Positions 1 through 8,250 of a stretch of DNA of 64,000 nt are shown piece after piece. Under the pieces are notes generated by a model. That model searched no databases. It was not told where the DNA came from and saw nothing but the letters and a program-made list of their open reading frames with translations. The position numbers were made by a program, and so were the translations under genes. Positions within the stretch are counted from its first letter, which is position 1. Every line of letters starts with the position of its first letter. Origin of the DNA: Gemmobacter caeruleus. GTDB taxonomy: Bacteria > Pseudomonadota > Alphaproteobacteria > Rhodobacterales > Rhodobacteraceae. Where the stretch lies: NCBI RefSeq assembly GCF_008271655.1, contig NZ_VKKX01000033.1, positions 496,001 to 560,000 on the forward strand, written 5' to 3'.

Positions 1-813
1 GATGCCGAAATCGTCAAGGACGGCGCCCGCTTCTTCGAGGATGGCGAGAAGATGCAGCTCTCCTATGCCGTGCGCAACACGCTGCGCACCATCGGCACGC
101 GGTCGTCCAGCCACATCGTCAAGAAATTCGGGATGCGCAACAACCTGCAACCCGACCATCTGACGGTAAAGCTGACCGGTAATGCCGGGCAGTCTCTGGG
201 CGCCTTTGCGGTGAACGGGCTGAAGATCGAGGTGCAGGGTGATGCCAACGATTATGTCGGCAAGGGCCTGTCGGGCGGCATGATCGTGGTGCGGCCGCAG
301 ATGTCTTCGCCGCTGGTCGCGGAGGAAAACACGATCATCGGCAATACCGTGCTGTATGGTGCGACCGACGGGTATCTGTTCGCTGCCGGCCGCGCGGGCG
401 AGCGGTTCGGCGTGCGCAACTCGGGTGCCACGGTGGTGGTCGAGGGCTGCGGATCGAACGGTTGCGAATACATGACGGGCGGGGTGGCGATCATCCTGGG
501 CCGGATCGGCGCCAATTTCGGCGCCGGGATGACCGGGGGCATGGCCTATCTCTATGATCCGAACGGCGTGGCCGAGGATTTCATGAACCTGGAAAGCCTG
601 GTCACCTGCGCTGTCAGCCACCCGCATTGGGAGGCGCAGCTCAAGGGTCTGATCCAGCGTCATGTCGCCGAAACCGGCAGCCGCAAGGCCGAACGCATCG
701 TGGCCAACTGGGAGGCAGAGCGCGCCAATTTCCTTCAGGTCTGCCCGAAGGAAATGCTGGTCCACCTGCCGCATCCCCTGTCGGACGAGGCCGCGAAGGT
801 GCCGGCGGAGTGA
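1..813 (+). CDS. gltB: Glutamate synthase (NADPH) large subunit, C-terminal part (partial)
   Basis: The reading frame is open from the first base and the start lies outside the window; about 270 C-terminal residues are present. They form the right-handed beta-helix GXGXG domain of GltB, seen as repeated glycine turns (GKGLSGGMIVVRP, GCGSNGCEYMTGG, GANFGAGMTGGMAYL). GltB transfers glutamine amide nitrogen to 2-oxoglutarate to make glutamate, together with the small subunit GltD; gltD is not in the window and would lie upstream if linked. The stop is followed within 25 bases by a strong hairpin, so this is the last gene of its transcript. Confidence 0.95.
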   Translation, partial: DAEIVKDGARFFEDGEKMQLSYAVRNTLRTIGTRSSSHIVKKFGMRNNLQPDHLTVKLTGNAGQSLGAFAVNGLKIEVQGDANDYVGKGLSGGMIVVRPQMSSPLVAEENTIIGNTVLYGATDGYLFAAGRAGERFGVRNSGATVVVEGCGSNGCEYMTGGVAIILGRIGANFGAGMTGGMAYLYDPNGVAEDFMNLESLVTCAVSHPHWEAQLKGLIQRHVAETGSRKAERIVANWEAERANFLQVCPKEMLVHLPHPLSDEAAKVPAE

Positions 814-833
814 TCTTGCCCCTGTGAAATGCG

Positions 834-866
834 AACGCCCGCGGTGCTGCCGCGGGCGTTTGTGTT
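834..866 (+). terminator. Rho-independent-type terminator after gltB
   Basis: An 11-bp GC-rich stem (AACGCCCGCGG and its complement) with a 5-base loop lies 20 bases after the gltB stop and is followed by a T-rich stretch (TGTGTTT). It also lies just beyond the 3' end of mnmD on the other strand and may work for both converging genes. Confidence 0.75.
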
Positions 867-873
867 TCGGCGC

Positions 874-1545
874 TCAGCCGGGGAACTGCCCGGCCGTCAT
901 ATGTCGCTTGCGGCCATGGCCGGGCTGGCGTTCCACCGCGAAACCCGCCGCAGCCAGCGCGCGCCGAACGCCTCCGGCGGCGGTATAGGTGGCAAAGCTG
1001 CCGCCCGGCGCGGTGTGGCGGCCGACCTCGGCCATCAGGTCATCCGACCAGAGTTCGGGGTTCTTGGCAGGCGAGAAACCATCCAGAAACCAGGCATCGG
1101 CGCGGCCCTGCCATGTCGGCAGCGTCTGGCGCGCGTCGCCGATCACGATCTCGGCCCTGATGCCGGGCAGCGACAGCCGCGTCGTCCCCGCCGCCCATTG
1201 GTCAAGGAAGGGGCCGGCCACCGCCCGCGCCTCGGGGAAATGGTCAAGCGCCTGGGCGATATCGGCGGCGCGCATCGGAAAGGCCTCAAAGCTGGTGAAG
1301 CGCAGCGTGCCGGGCGCCCCCATCCCCGCCCAGAGGATCTGAAGCGCCAGCAGGTTCAGCCCGGTGCCAAAGCCCAGTTCCGCCACATGAAACCCGTCAC
1401 GCAGCCGCGTCTCCAGCCGGTTGCCCGCCAGGAAAACATGTCGCGTTTCGCTCAGCCCGTCATTCAGGCTGAAATACGGATCGTCAAAGCGGGTGGAGAC
1501 GGGTATCACCCCGTCGCGCCAGTCAAGTTGCGCGGTTTCGGTCAT
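874..1545 (-). CDS. mnmD: tRNA (5-methylaminomethyl-2-thiouridine)(34)-methyltransferase MnmD
   Basis: The 223-residue protein has the SAM-binding motif ELGFGTGLN near residue 62 and the later motif DAWFLDGFSPAKNPELW, both typical of the MnmD half of MnmC. It methylates nm5(s2)U to mnm5(s2)U at the wobble position of some tRNAs. The frame stays open far upstream on this strand, but that part lies antisense to the next gene; the start at 1545 (MTETAQLDW) gives a normal MnmD N-terminus. It is divergent from an FAD oxidoreductase that matches the other half of MnmC, only 42 bases away. In enteric bacteria the two halves are fused. Confidence 0.88.
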   Translation of the reverse strand: MTETAQLDWRDGVIPVSTRFDDPYFSLNDGLSETRHVFLAGNRLETRLRDGFHVAELGFGTGLNLLALQILWAGMGAPGTLRFTSFEAFPMRAADIAQALDHFPEARAVAGPFLDQWAAGTTRLSLPGIRAEIVIGDARQTLPTWQGRADAWFLDGFSPAKNPELWSDDLMAEVGRHTAPGGSFATYTAAGGVRRALAAAGFAVERQPGHGRKRHMTAGQFPG

Positions 1546-1587
1546 GGCAGGCCCTTTCTGCCGCGACCCTGCGGAAAGGGAACGGGA

Positions 1588-2628
1588 ATGGCAAGCGTGG
1601 ATGTCACGGTGCGCGGCGGCGGGATCTTTGGTCTGGCCTGTGCCTGGGTGCTGGCGGGGCGCGGCGCGAAGGTGCGGCTGATCGAGACGCGCGCCATCGG
1701 GGCCGGATCGTCGGGCGGGCTGGTCGGCGCGCTCAGCCCGCATGTGCCCGAACAATGGAACCCGAAAAAGCAGTTCCAACTGGAAAGCCTGCTGATGGCG
1801 GCCGCTTTCTGGGGCGGGGTGTCGCGCGCCTCGGGCCTGCCCACGGGCTATGTCCGCAGCGGGCGGTTGCAGGCGCTGGCCGATGCCGCTGCCGTCGCCA
1901 AGGCTTCGGAACGGGCCGAGGGCGCGCGGGAGCTGTGGCGCGGCGCGGCGGAATGGCAGGTGCAGCCCGCGACCGGCGCCGGGTGGGAGCCGCTCAGCCC
2001 CGGCGGTTATCTGGTGCGCGACACGCTGTCGGCGCGGCTGCATCCGCGTCTGGCGGCGCGGGCGCTGGTCGCGGCCTTGCAGGGCGCGGGCGCCGAGGTG
2101 GTGATCGGCGATGCGGCGGAAGATGGGCTGGTGCTGCATGCGACCGGCGCGGCGGGGCTGGCGGCGCTGTCTGACGATCTGGGCCGGCATGTCGGCGGCG
2201 GGTTGAAGGGGCAGGCGCTGGCGCTGCGCTTTGCCGCCCCGCCCGATGCGCCGCAGCTTTACGCCGACGGGTTGCATATCGTGCCGCATCCCGATGGCAC
2301 GGTGGCGATCGGTTCGACCTCGGAACGCGATGTGACCGATCTGGCCACCGACCATCAGCTTGATGCGCTGCACGCCCGTGCGGTGGCGGCCTTGCCCTGT
2401 CTGGCGGGCGCGCCGGTGATCGACCGCTGGGCCGGGCTGCGCCCCCGCGCGCGGTCGCGGGCGCCGATGCTGGGGGCCTGGCCCGGGCGGCCGGGCCATT
2501 TCATCGCCAATGGCGGTTTCAAGATCGGCTTCGGCATGGCGCCCAAGGTGGCCGAGGTGATGGCCGATCTAATCCTGACCGGGCAGGACGACATCCCGCC
2601 CGGGTTCCGCGTGGAGGACAGCCTCTGA
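1588..2628 (+). CDS. FAD-dependent oxidoreductase, MnmC C-terminal-domain / DadA-like
   Basis: 346 residues. An N-terminal Rossmann FAD motif (GGGIFGLACAWVLAGRG, about residues 9-25), a GSSGGLVGALSPHVPEQW segment and a C-terminal FIANGGFKIGFGMAP segment match the FAD oxidase half (MnmC1) of MnmC, which removes the carboxymethyl group from cmnm5U34 of tRNA. The ATG at 1588 follows an AAAGGG ribosome site. The upstream in-frame extension is antisense to mnmD and was not used. The divergent mnmD supports a role in the same modification; a general D-amino-acid dehydrogenase is the alternative. Confidence 0.82.
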   Translation: MASVDVTVRGGGIFGLACAWVLAGRGAKVRLIETRAIGAGSSGGLVGALSPHVPEQWNPKKQFQLESLLMAAAFWGGVSRASGLPTGYVRSGRLQALADAAAVAKASERAEGARELWRGAAEWQVQPATGAGWEPLSPGGYLVRDTLSARLHPRLAARALVAALQGAGAEVVIGDAAEDGLVLHATGAAGLAALSDDLGRHVGGGLKGQALALRFAAPPDAPQLYADGLHIVPHPDGTVAIGSTSERDVTDLATDHQLDALHARAVAALPCLAGAPVIDRWAGLRPRARSRAPMLGAWPGRPGHFIANGGFKIGFGMAPKVAEVMADLILTGQDDIPPGFRVEDSL

Positions 2629-2632
2629 CGGG

Positions 2633-4102
2633 TCAGAGCCCGTAGAGCGCGCCGAACTTGGCGTCGAGATAATCGAGCAACGGCGCCTCGTTCGGCTCGA
2701 ACCCGCAGGCGCGGGCGATCACGTCGCGCGGCTCATACCGCCCGCCATGGCGCTGCACCTTTTCGCGCAGCCAGCCCGTCGCGGCCGAGGTATCACCGCG
2801 CGCGAGATGATCATCCAGATCGGGAATGTCGCCGCGCAGCGCCTGATGCAGGCAGCCGGCATAGACATTGCCCAGCGTATAGGTGGGGAAATAGCCGAAC
2901 AGCCCCGCCGACCAATGCACATCCTGCAACAGTCCATGTGCCGGGCGATCCACCGCGACGCCGAAATCGGCGGCAAAGCGGTCATTCCAGGCGGCCTCCA
3001 GATCGTTCACCTGCAAATCGCCCCGGATCAGCGCGCGTTCCAGGTCAAAGCGCATCATCACATGCAGGTTGTAATGCACCTCGTCGGCCTCGGTGCGGAT
3101 ATAGCCGGGCTGGACACGGTTCACGATGCGGGCAAAGGCCTCGGGGCTGGCCACGCCGAAATCGCCAAAGCGATCCAGCATCTGCCGATACATCCAGCCG
3201 GCAAAGGCGGGGCTGCGGCCAAGCTGGTTTTCATAGATCCGGCTCTGGCTTTCATGCACGCCCATGGAGACGCCATTGCCCAGCGGCGTCAGCAGGTAAT
3301 CCTGATCAATGCCCAGCTCATAGCAGGCATGGCCGACCTCGTGGATGGTGGAGTAGAAGCAGTTGAAGGGATCGGTTTCCACCACCCGCGTCGTGATCCG
3401 CGCATCATTGCCGGAGCCGGAGCTGAACGGATGCACTGCCAGATCCAGCCGCCCGCGCGTGAAGTCATAGCCAAAGCGCGACGCCAGATCGCGGGCAAAG
3501 CGCAATTGCGCCGGCTCGCCGAAGTGGTGGTGCAGGGCGGGCGGCGCGGCGGCGGCCAGCACGGCCTCGCGCAGCCGCACGAGGCGCGGGCGCATCCGGT
3601 CGAACATGCCGCCGATCACCGCCGCCGTGGCGCCGGGTTCGTAATCGTCCATCAGCGCGTCATAAAGATCGCCGCCCTGGGCCAGGGCTGCGGCCTCTTC
3701 GCGCTTGAGTGTGATGACCTCGGCCAGCGTGGGCAGGAAATCGGCCACCTTGTCGGCGGCGCGGGCATCGGCCCAGATCATCTGCGCCGTAGAGGTGACG
3801 CGGGCCAGCCGCTGCGCAAGTGCCGCCGGCACCTTGGTCGCGCGGGCATGGCTGCGGCGGATCAGCCGCAATTGCGCCGCCGCCTCGTCATCGGGGGCCT
3901 CGGCCGCCTCCAGCCAGTCGGCGATGCGGGGGTCGGTGCGGCGGCTGTGCAGCACGCCTTCGATCGCGGCCATCTCCTCGCCGCGCTGTTCCGCGGCGCC
4001 GCGCGGCATCACGGTTTCCTGATCCCAGCCCAGCCGGCCGGCGATCTGGCCCAGGGCTTCGGTCTCGCGCTGAAAGGCCATCAGGGCGTCATAGGCACTC
4101 AT
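2633..4102 (-). CDS. Carboxypeptidase Taq, M32 metallopeptidase
   Basis: 489 residues, normal for family M32. The zinc-binding HEXXH motif is present as TIHEVGHACYE, with the family signatures GVHESQSRIYENQLGRS and ADEVHYNLH. M32 enzymes are cytoplasmic metallocarboxypeptidases that trim C-terminal residues from peptides. Start chosen at MSAYDALMAFQRETE, where the family's conserved N-terminus begins; its ATG shares one base with the ctaA stop (TGATG), so the two genes are probably translationally coupled. The stop is 4 bases from the end of the convergent FAD gene. Confidence 0.9.
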   Translation of the reverse strand: MSAYDALMAFQRETEALGQIAGRLGWDQETVMPRGAAEQRGEEMAAIEGVLHSRRTDPRIADWLEAAEAPDDEAAAQLRLIRRSHARATKVPAALAQRLARVTSTAQMIWADARAADKVADFLPTLAEVITLKREEAAALAQGGDLYDALMDDYEPGATAAVIGGMFDRMRPRLVRLREAVLAAAAPPALHHHFGEPAQLRFARDLASRFGYDFTRGRLDLAVHPFSSGSGNDARITTRVVETDPFNCFYSTIHEVGHACYELGIDQDYLLTPLGNGVSMGVHESQSRIYENQLGRSPAFAGWMYRQMLDRFGDFGVASPEAFARIVNRVQPGYIRTEADEVHYNLHVMMRFDLERALIRGDLQVNDLEAAWNDRFAADFGVAVDRPAHGLLQDVHWSAGLFGYFPTYTLGNVYAGCLHQALRGDIPDLDDHLARGDTSAATGWLREKVQRHGGRYEPRDVIARACGFEPNEAPLLDYLDAKFGALYGL

Positions 4103-5253
4103 CACTGGGTTCCTTTGCGGATCGACCCGGCAACCGGGTATTGGGTGAAAAAGCGGGCGCGGATGATCAGCACCCAAAGCAGGATCGCGCCAAGCTGGTG
4201 GGTGATCGCCACATGCAGATGCGCCTCGGTCAGCGCGGTAACGATGCCAAGCGCCAGTTGCAGCAGCGCGACGCACAGCACCGCGAGAAACGCCGTGCGC
4301 GTGACGCCATGGGCCGAGCGGCGGCTGCGGATGAAGGCAAAGACGACAAAGGCCACCAGCAGATAGGCGATCATCCGGTGGACGAATTGCACCATGCCCT
4401 CGTTTTCAAAGAAGGCCCGCCAGACCGCGCCGCCATCGGGCACATAGAGCGCGTTTGACGGGAAGAATTCGCCGCTCATGTCGGGCCAGGTCGGGTAGGC
4501 GCGACCGGCATTGATGCCGGCGACCAGCGCACCCGCCAGCACCTGCACGAAGGCCAGATGCATCAGCCCGGTGGCAAGGCTGAACAGCCGCCCCTCGCGC
4601 CCGCGGCGGGCTTGCAGCAATTGCGCCTCGCTGCGCGACAAGAGCAGCACATACCAGGCGATCAGACCCAGGATGACAAAGGCGATACCCAGATGGGTGG
4701 CCAGCCGGTACGAGGCGACCTCGACCATGGTGCCGGTCAGCCCCGAGGCCACCATCCACCAGCCGATCGCCCCTTGCAGCCCGCCAAGCGCGCCAAGCGC
4801 CAGCAGGCGGCCGGTCCAGCCGGCGGGAATGCGTTTCGTGGCCCAGAATGCCACGAAGCCAAGCGCCCAGACCAGCCCGATTACCCGGCCCAATTGCCGA
4901 TGCCCCCATTCCCACCAGAAGATCGCCTTGAAGGCCTCAAGGCTCATGCCCTTGTTTTGCAACTGATATTCCGGGGTCGCCTGGTATTTTGCGAATTCCT
5001 CGGCCCAGGCGGCGTCGTTCAGCGGCGGAATGGCACCGTGGATCGGCTTCCATTCGGTGATCGACAGGCCGCTATCGGTGAGCCGGGTCAGCCCGCCCAC
5101 CAGGATCATTGCCGCGACCAGCACGAAGATCAGCGCCAGCCACAGCCGGATCGCGCCGCGCGCGCCGCTGCCCCGGTCAATCAGGCCGGGCTGCGGGGCG
5201 GGGGCCTGGGCCTTTTCGCCGACTTCCTCGAAAATGCTGCGTTTCTGCGCCAT
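4102..5253 (-). CDS. ctaA: Heme A synthase (CtaA/COX15)
   Basis: 383 residues with about eight transmembrane helices. Family motifs include GGLTRLTDSGLSITEWKP in the first periplasmic loop, WWEWGHRQLGR with a heme-ligand His, and paired later histidines (QFVHRMIAY, AITHQLGA). CtaA oxidises the C8 methyl of heme O to make heme A for aa3-type cytochrome oxidase. The start at 5253 (MAQKRSIFEEVG) has an AGGGGG ribosome site; an ATG nine codons upstream is also possible. The other heme A/oxidase assembly genes are not next to it here. Confidence 0.94.
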   Translation of the reverse strand: MAQKRSIFEEVGEKAQAPAPQPGLIDRGSGARGAIRLWLALIFVLVAAMILVGGLTRLTDSGLSITEWKPIHGAIPPLNDAAWAEEFAKYQATPEYQLQNKGMSLEAFKAIFWWEWGHRQLGRVIGLVWALGFVAFWATKRIPAGWTGRLLALGALGGLQGAIGWWMVASGLTGTMVEVASYRLATHLGIAFVILGLIAWYVLLLSRSEAQLLQARRGREGRLFSLATGLMHLAFVQVLAGALVAGINAGRAYPTWPDMSGEFFPSNALYVPDGGAVWRAFFENEGMVQFVHRMIAYLLVAFVVFAFIRSRRSAHGVTRTAFLAVLCVALLQLALGIVTALTEAHLHVAITHQLGAILLWVLIIRARFFTQYPVAGSIRKGTQ

Positions 5254-5319
5254 GGCGATCCCCCTGTTGCGGGCTGACACTATGCAAGGCGCCGCGCGGC
5301 TTCAAGCCGTCGCGGGTGG

Positions 5320-6978
5320 TCAGCGCCGCCCTTCCATCCGGGCCATCAGCGCGACGGCGACCAGCCCGACGCCCATGACCAGCAACGCGGCCGGCGCGGC
5401 CTGACCCAGCTTTTCAAGGCTCGCCAGTTCCTGCGTGCGGGTGGCCAGCGTATTGTAGTTGAAGGGCCGCAAGAGCAGGGTCGCGGGCAGTTCCTTCACG
5501 CAATCGACAAAGACGATCAGCAGCGCCATGCCGACCGATCCGCGCATCATTGGCAGGTAGACCTCGCGCAGCACCGCACCAGCGGGGCGGCCAAGCGCGC
5601 GCGCCGCCAGCGGCAGGTTGGGCGAGATGCGCCCGAAGGCCGCATCCACCGCGCCCTGCGCAATGCCGAAGAACCGCACGACATAGGCCAGCACGATGGC
5701 CGCCGCGCTGCCGGTCAGCAACAGGCCCGGGTCATGCCCGGTCAGCGCCAGAATGCCATCGGCCAGCCGGTGATCCAGGGCTGCCAGCGGGATCAGCAGC
5801 CCAAGCGCCAGCACCGCCCCCGGTGCGGCATAGCCAAGCGCGGTCACCGGCAGGATCCAGCGCGGCAGGCCCCGCCCGGCCATGCGCAGCCCATAGATGA
5901 ACAGCACCGCTGCCGCGACCGTGATCGCCGCCGCCGCCCCGCCCGCGACCAGCGTATTCACCAGCGCGCGCAGCAGTCCCGGCTCGATCCAGGCTTGCGG
6001 GTTGCGCATCCCATGCGCGGCCATCACCGCGACCGGCAGCACGAAACCCATCCCGAAGGGCAGAAAGCACAAGAGGCTGGCCAACCAGCCGCGCCAGCCC
6101 CGCAGCGGCTGTGCCGCCACCGGCCGGATCTGCCGGGCGGAGCCGTGAAACCGCGCGCGGCGGCGGCCGATCCGCTCCACCGCCAGCAACAGCACGATCA
6201 CCCCCATGGCAACACCGGCGATCTGCGCCGCGCCCCCGGCATTGCCGGCGGTCAGCCAGGTGGTGAAGATGCCGGTGGTCAGCGTCTGCACCGAAAAATG
6301 CGTGACCGTGCCGTAATCGGCCACTGTTTCCATCAGCGCGAGCGCGACCCCGGCGGCGATGGAGGGCCGCGCCAGCGGCAGGCCCACCCGCCAGAATACC
6401 GCCCATGGGCCGCTGCCCAGGGCGCGCGCCACCTCATATGACCCGCCGGATTGTTCGCGAAAGGCTTGCCGCGCCAGCAGATAGATATAGGGGTAAAGCG
6501 CCGCCGACAGCACGACGATCGCGGCCCAGGGCGAGCGGATCTCGGGGAACCAGTAATCGGCGGCGGTCTTCCACCCGGTCAGCGCCCGCAAGGTCACCTG
6601 CAAGGCGCCGGAATAATCAAAGAAATCCACCAGCGCATAGGCCCCGACATAGGCCGGCACCGCCAGCGGAAACAGCAGCGCATAGGACAGCCAGCCCGAC
6701 CCGGGAAAGCGATAGAGTGTCACCAGCCAGGCCGCCCCGGTGCCGACCGCCGCCGTGATCACCCCGACCCCGGCCATGAGCAGCAGCGTCATGCCCATAT
6801 AGCGCGGCATCACCGTGGCCAGCAGATGCGGCCAGATGTTTTCGGTCGGGTGAAAGGCGATCCAGATCACCGACAGAATCGGCGCCAGCACGATGGCCGC
6901 AATCAGCACCGCCCCGAGGGTCCAGCCATCGGGCAGGCGCAGGCGCCGCGGCGCTACTTGAGTGTTTTGCTCGGTCAT
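5320..6978 (-). CDS. Fused ABC transporter permease, iron(III)/ThiP type
   Basis: 552 residues with about twelve predicted helices and two copies of the BPD-type permease fold. The coupling-helix (EAA-like) loops appear as YEVARALGSGPWAVFWRVGLP and LAARALGRPAGAVLREVYLP. This duplicated layout is typical of FbpB/AfuB iron(III) and ThiP thiamine permeases. The terminal FNYNTLATRTQELAS segment is typical of the iron group. No periplasmic binding protein or ATPase is beside it. Substrate is inferred as ferric iron; the fold is certain, the substrate is not. Confidence 0.85.
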   Translation of the reverse strand: MTEQNTQVAPRRLRLPDGWTLGAVLIAAIVLAPILSVIWIAFHPTENIWPHLLATVMPRYMGMTLLLMAGVGVITAAVGTGAAWLVTLYRFPGSGWLSYALLFPLAVPAYVGAYALVDFFDYSGALQVTLRALTGWKTAADYWFPEIRSPWAAIVVLSAALYPYIYLLARQAFREQSGGSYEVARALGSGPWAVFWRVGLPLARPSIAAGVALALMETVADYGTVTHFSVQTLTTGIFTTWLTAGNAGGAAQIAGVAMGVIVLLLAVERIGRRRARFHGSARQIRPVAAQPLRGWRGWLASLLCFLPFGMGFVLPVAVMAAHGMRNPQAWIEPGLLRALVNTLVAGGAAAAITVAAAVLFIYGLRMAGRGLPRWILPVTALGYAAPGAVLALGLLIPLAALDHRLADGILALTGHDPGLLLTGSAAAIVLAYVVRFFGIAQGAVDAAFGRISPNLPLAARALGRPAGAVLREVYLPMMRGSVGMALLIVFVDCVKELPATLLLRPFNYNTLATRTQELASLEKLGQAAPAALLVMGVGLVAVALMARMEGRR

Positions 6979-6984
6979 CGTGCC

Positions 6985-7006
6985 GCCTGCCTAGCGCAAG
7001 GCAGGC
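6985..7006 (-). terminator. Possible hairpin terminator between ohr and the ABC permease gene
   Basis: A perfect 7-bp inverted repeat (GCCTGCC/GGCAGGC, 8-base loop) lies 31 bases past the ohr stop and just upstream of the permease start. No T-tract follows it on the minus strand, so termination is only possible. Confidence 0.3.
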
Positions 7007-7037
7007 GACAAGTCCAGAAACCCCGCGCGGGGCCGGA

Positions 7038-7466
7038 TCATTCCAGAATGGTCACGACATGGACATTGCCCTTGATCGCATTGGAATAGGGGCAGATGAA
7101 ATGGCCGCGCTCCACCATGCGTTCCGCCAGGGCACGGTCCACCCCCGGCAGGCTGACCTTCAGCGTCACCGCGATGCCAAAGCCGCCCTCGGCGCGCGGG
7201 CCGATGCCGACCTGTGCCTGAACCGTCGCCTCGGCCGGCACCTCGCCGATCTTTTCGTTGCTGGCGGCAAAGCGCAGCGCGCCCAGATAGCAGGCGGCAT
7301 AGCCTACGGCGAAAAGCTGTTCGGGATTGTTGCCCTTGCCCTCGCCGCCCATTTCCTTCGGCACGCTCAGCGTGACGGCCAGCGCGCCGTCCAGCGTGGC
7401 GGATTGGCCGTTGCGGCCGCCGCCCTTGGCCTCGGCGGTGGTGCGATAGACGATGTCCTTGACCAT
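7038..7466 (-). CDS. ohr: Organic hydroperoxide resistance protein (peroxiredoxin)
   Basis: 142 residues, the usual Ohr length. Both redox cysteines are visible: C59 in AVGYAACYLGAL and C125 in HFICPYSNAIKGN. Ohr is a cytoplasmic dimeric thiol peroxidase that reduces organic and lipid hydroperoxides using lipoylated proteins. The start at 7466 is preceded by AAGGAGAG; the further upstream frame was not used. It is divergent from ohrR, with two OhrR-like operators between them, the classic arrangement. Confidence 0.95.
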   Translation of the reverse strand: MVKDIVYRTTAEAKGGGRNGQSATLDGALAVTLSVPKEMGGEGKGNNPEQLFAVGYAACYLGALRFAASNEKIGEVPAEATVQAQVGIGPRAEGGFGIAVTLKVSLPGVDRALAERMVERGHFICPYSNAIKGNVHVVTILE

Positions 7467-7496
7467 GGGGCTCTCCTTTTCTGGTCGCGCAAGATC

Positions 7497-7561
7497 ATAT
7501 CGCGCACGATACAATTTGGGGCGCGGTTGTCAATCTCTTGCGATTGCATCGCGCACGATTT
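7497..7561. promoter_or_regulatory. Paired OhrR operators in the ohr/ohrR intergenic region
   Basis: The 12-mer ATCGCGCACGAT occurs twice, at 7499-7510 and 7548-7559. Each is an imperfect palindrome with arms ATCG/CGAT. The flanks TATCG...CGATA extend the first copy. Starts are 49 bases apart. The copies sit upstream of ohr and immediately upstream of the ohrR start, fitting repression of both genes by OhrR. Binding is inferred. Confidence 0.75.
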
Positions 7562-7573
7562 AATCTGGCTCCC

Positions 7574-8011
7574 ATGTCAGACCCGCTGCCACTCTCGCGC
7601 ATGCTTTGCTTTGCGCTCTACTCCGCCAGCCATGCCGTGCAGGCCGGCTACAAGCCTCTGCTTGATGCGATGGGGCTGACCTATCCGCAATTCCTGGTGC
7701 TGACGCTGCTCTGGGAACAGGATGACCAGCCCATGTTGCGCCTGTCTGCGGCGCTGCAACTCGACAGCAATACGCTGACCCCCATGCTCAAGCGGATGGA
7801 GGGGGCGGGCCTCTTGACCCGCCGCCGTGATGCCGAAGATGAACGGCAGGTGCGGCTGAAACTGACCCCGACAGGGGCCGCATTGCGCGACCGGGCCGGC
7901 GATATCCCGGCCTGCCTTCAAGCCCAAAGCGGCCGGAGCCTGCCCGAGCTGGAGCGGCTGACGGTCGAAATCACCGCCCTGCGTGATCGGCTCCGCGCTG
8001 CTCAGACCTGA
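7574..8011 (+). CDS. ohrR: MarR-family organic-peroxide-sensing repressor OhrR
   Basis: 145 residues with the winged-helix core (LTYPQFLVLTLLWEQD, LQLDSNTLTPMLKRMEGAGLLTRRRDAEDERQV). The peroxide-sensing N-terminal cysteine is C12 (SRMLCFALYSAS), and a second cysteine at C114 suggests a two-Cys type. OhrR represses ohr until oxidised by organic peroxides. The start at 7574 follows the second operator directly, implying autoregulation. Its last 10 bases overlap the convergent small gene. Confidence 0.93.
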   Translation: MSDPLPLSRMLCFALYSASHAVQAGYKPLLDAMGLTYPQFLVLTLLWEQDDQPMLRLSAALQLDSNTLTPMLKRMEGAGLLTRRRDAEDERQVRLKLTPTGAALRDRAGDIPACLQAQSGRSLPELERLTVEITALRDRLRAAQT

Positions 8012-8184
8012 CGGCCGCGATCAATGCGCAGGAATTCCGCCGCGCGCCGGTTGCCGACCGGCACCGCCGCGGGCTTGCGCCACAGCGCCTCCCACACCCG
8101 GCTGCCTTCGCGCGCGATCTGCATGAAGCGCTTGACGCGCCCGCCATCCGAGGGTTTGCGCTTGTCTGCCATATGCTTGGTCAT
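8002..8184 (-). CDS. Small basic hypothetical protein
   Basis: 60 residues, strongly basic, rich in Arg and Lys, without membrane segment or recognised domain. A GGAGGAG ribosome site lies just upstream of the start at 8184, the main reason to call it. It overlaps the end of ohrR tail to tail and lies downstream of queG on the same strand, 66 bases away. Function unknown. Confidence 0.6.
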   Translation of the reverse strand: MTKHMADKRKPSDGGRVKRFMQIAREGSRVWEALWRKPAAVPVGNRRAAEFLRIDRGRQV

Positions 8185-8250
8185 CTGAGCCTCCTCCGGT
8201 TGTTCGCCCGCAAGGATAGCGCAGATTCGCCCATTTCCCAAATCCGGCGA

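Noticed and set aside
829-1587. In-frame upstream extension of the FAD oxidoreductase to 829
   Set aside because: It runs antisense through the whole mnmD gene, is Arg/Gly/Pro-rich with no domain, and the Rossmann fold begins right after 1588.
2747-4366. 539-codon open frame on the plus strand opposite the M32 peptidase
   Set aside because: Low-complexity composition, no motif; explained by high third-position GC of the real gene on the other strand.
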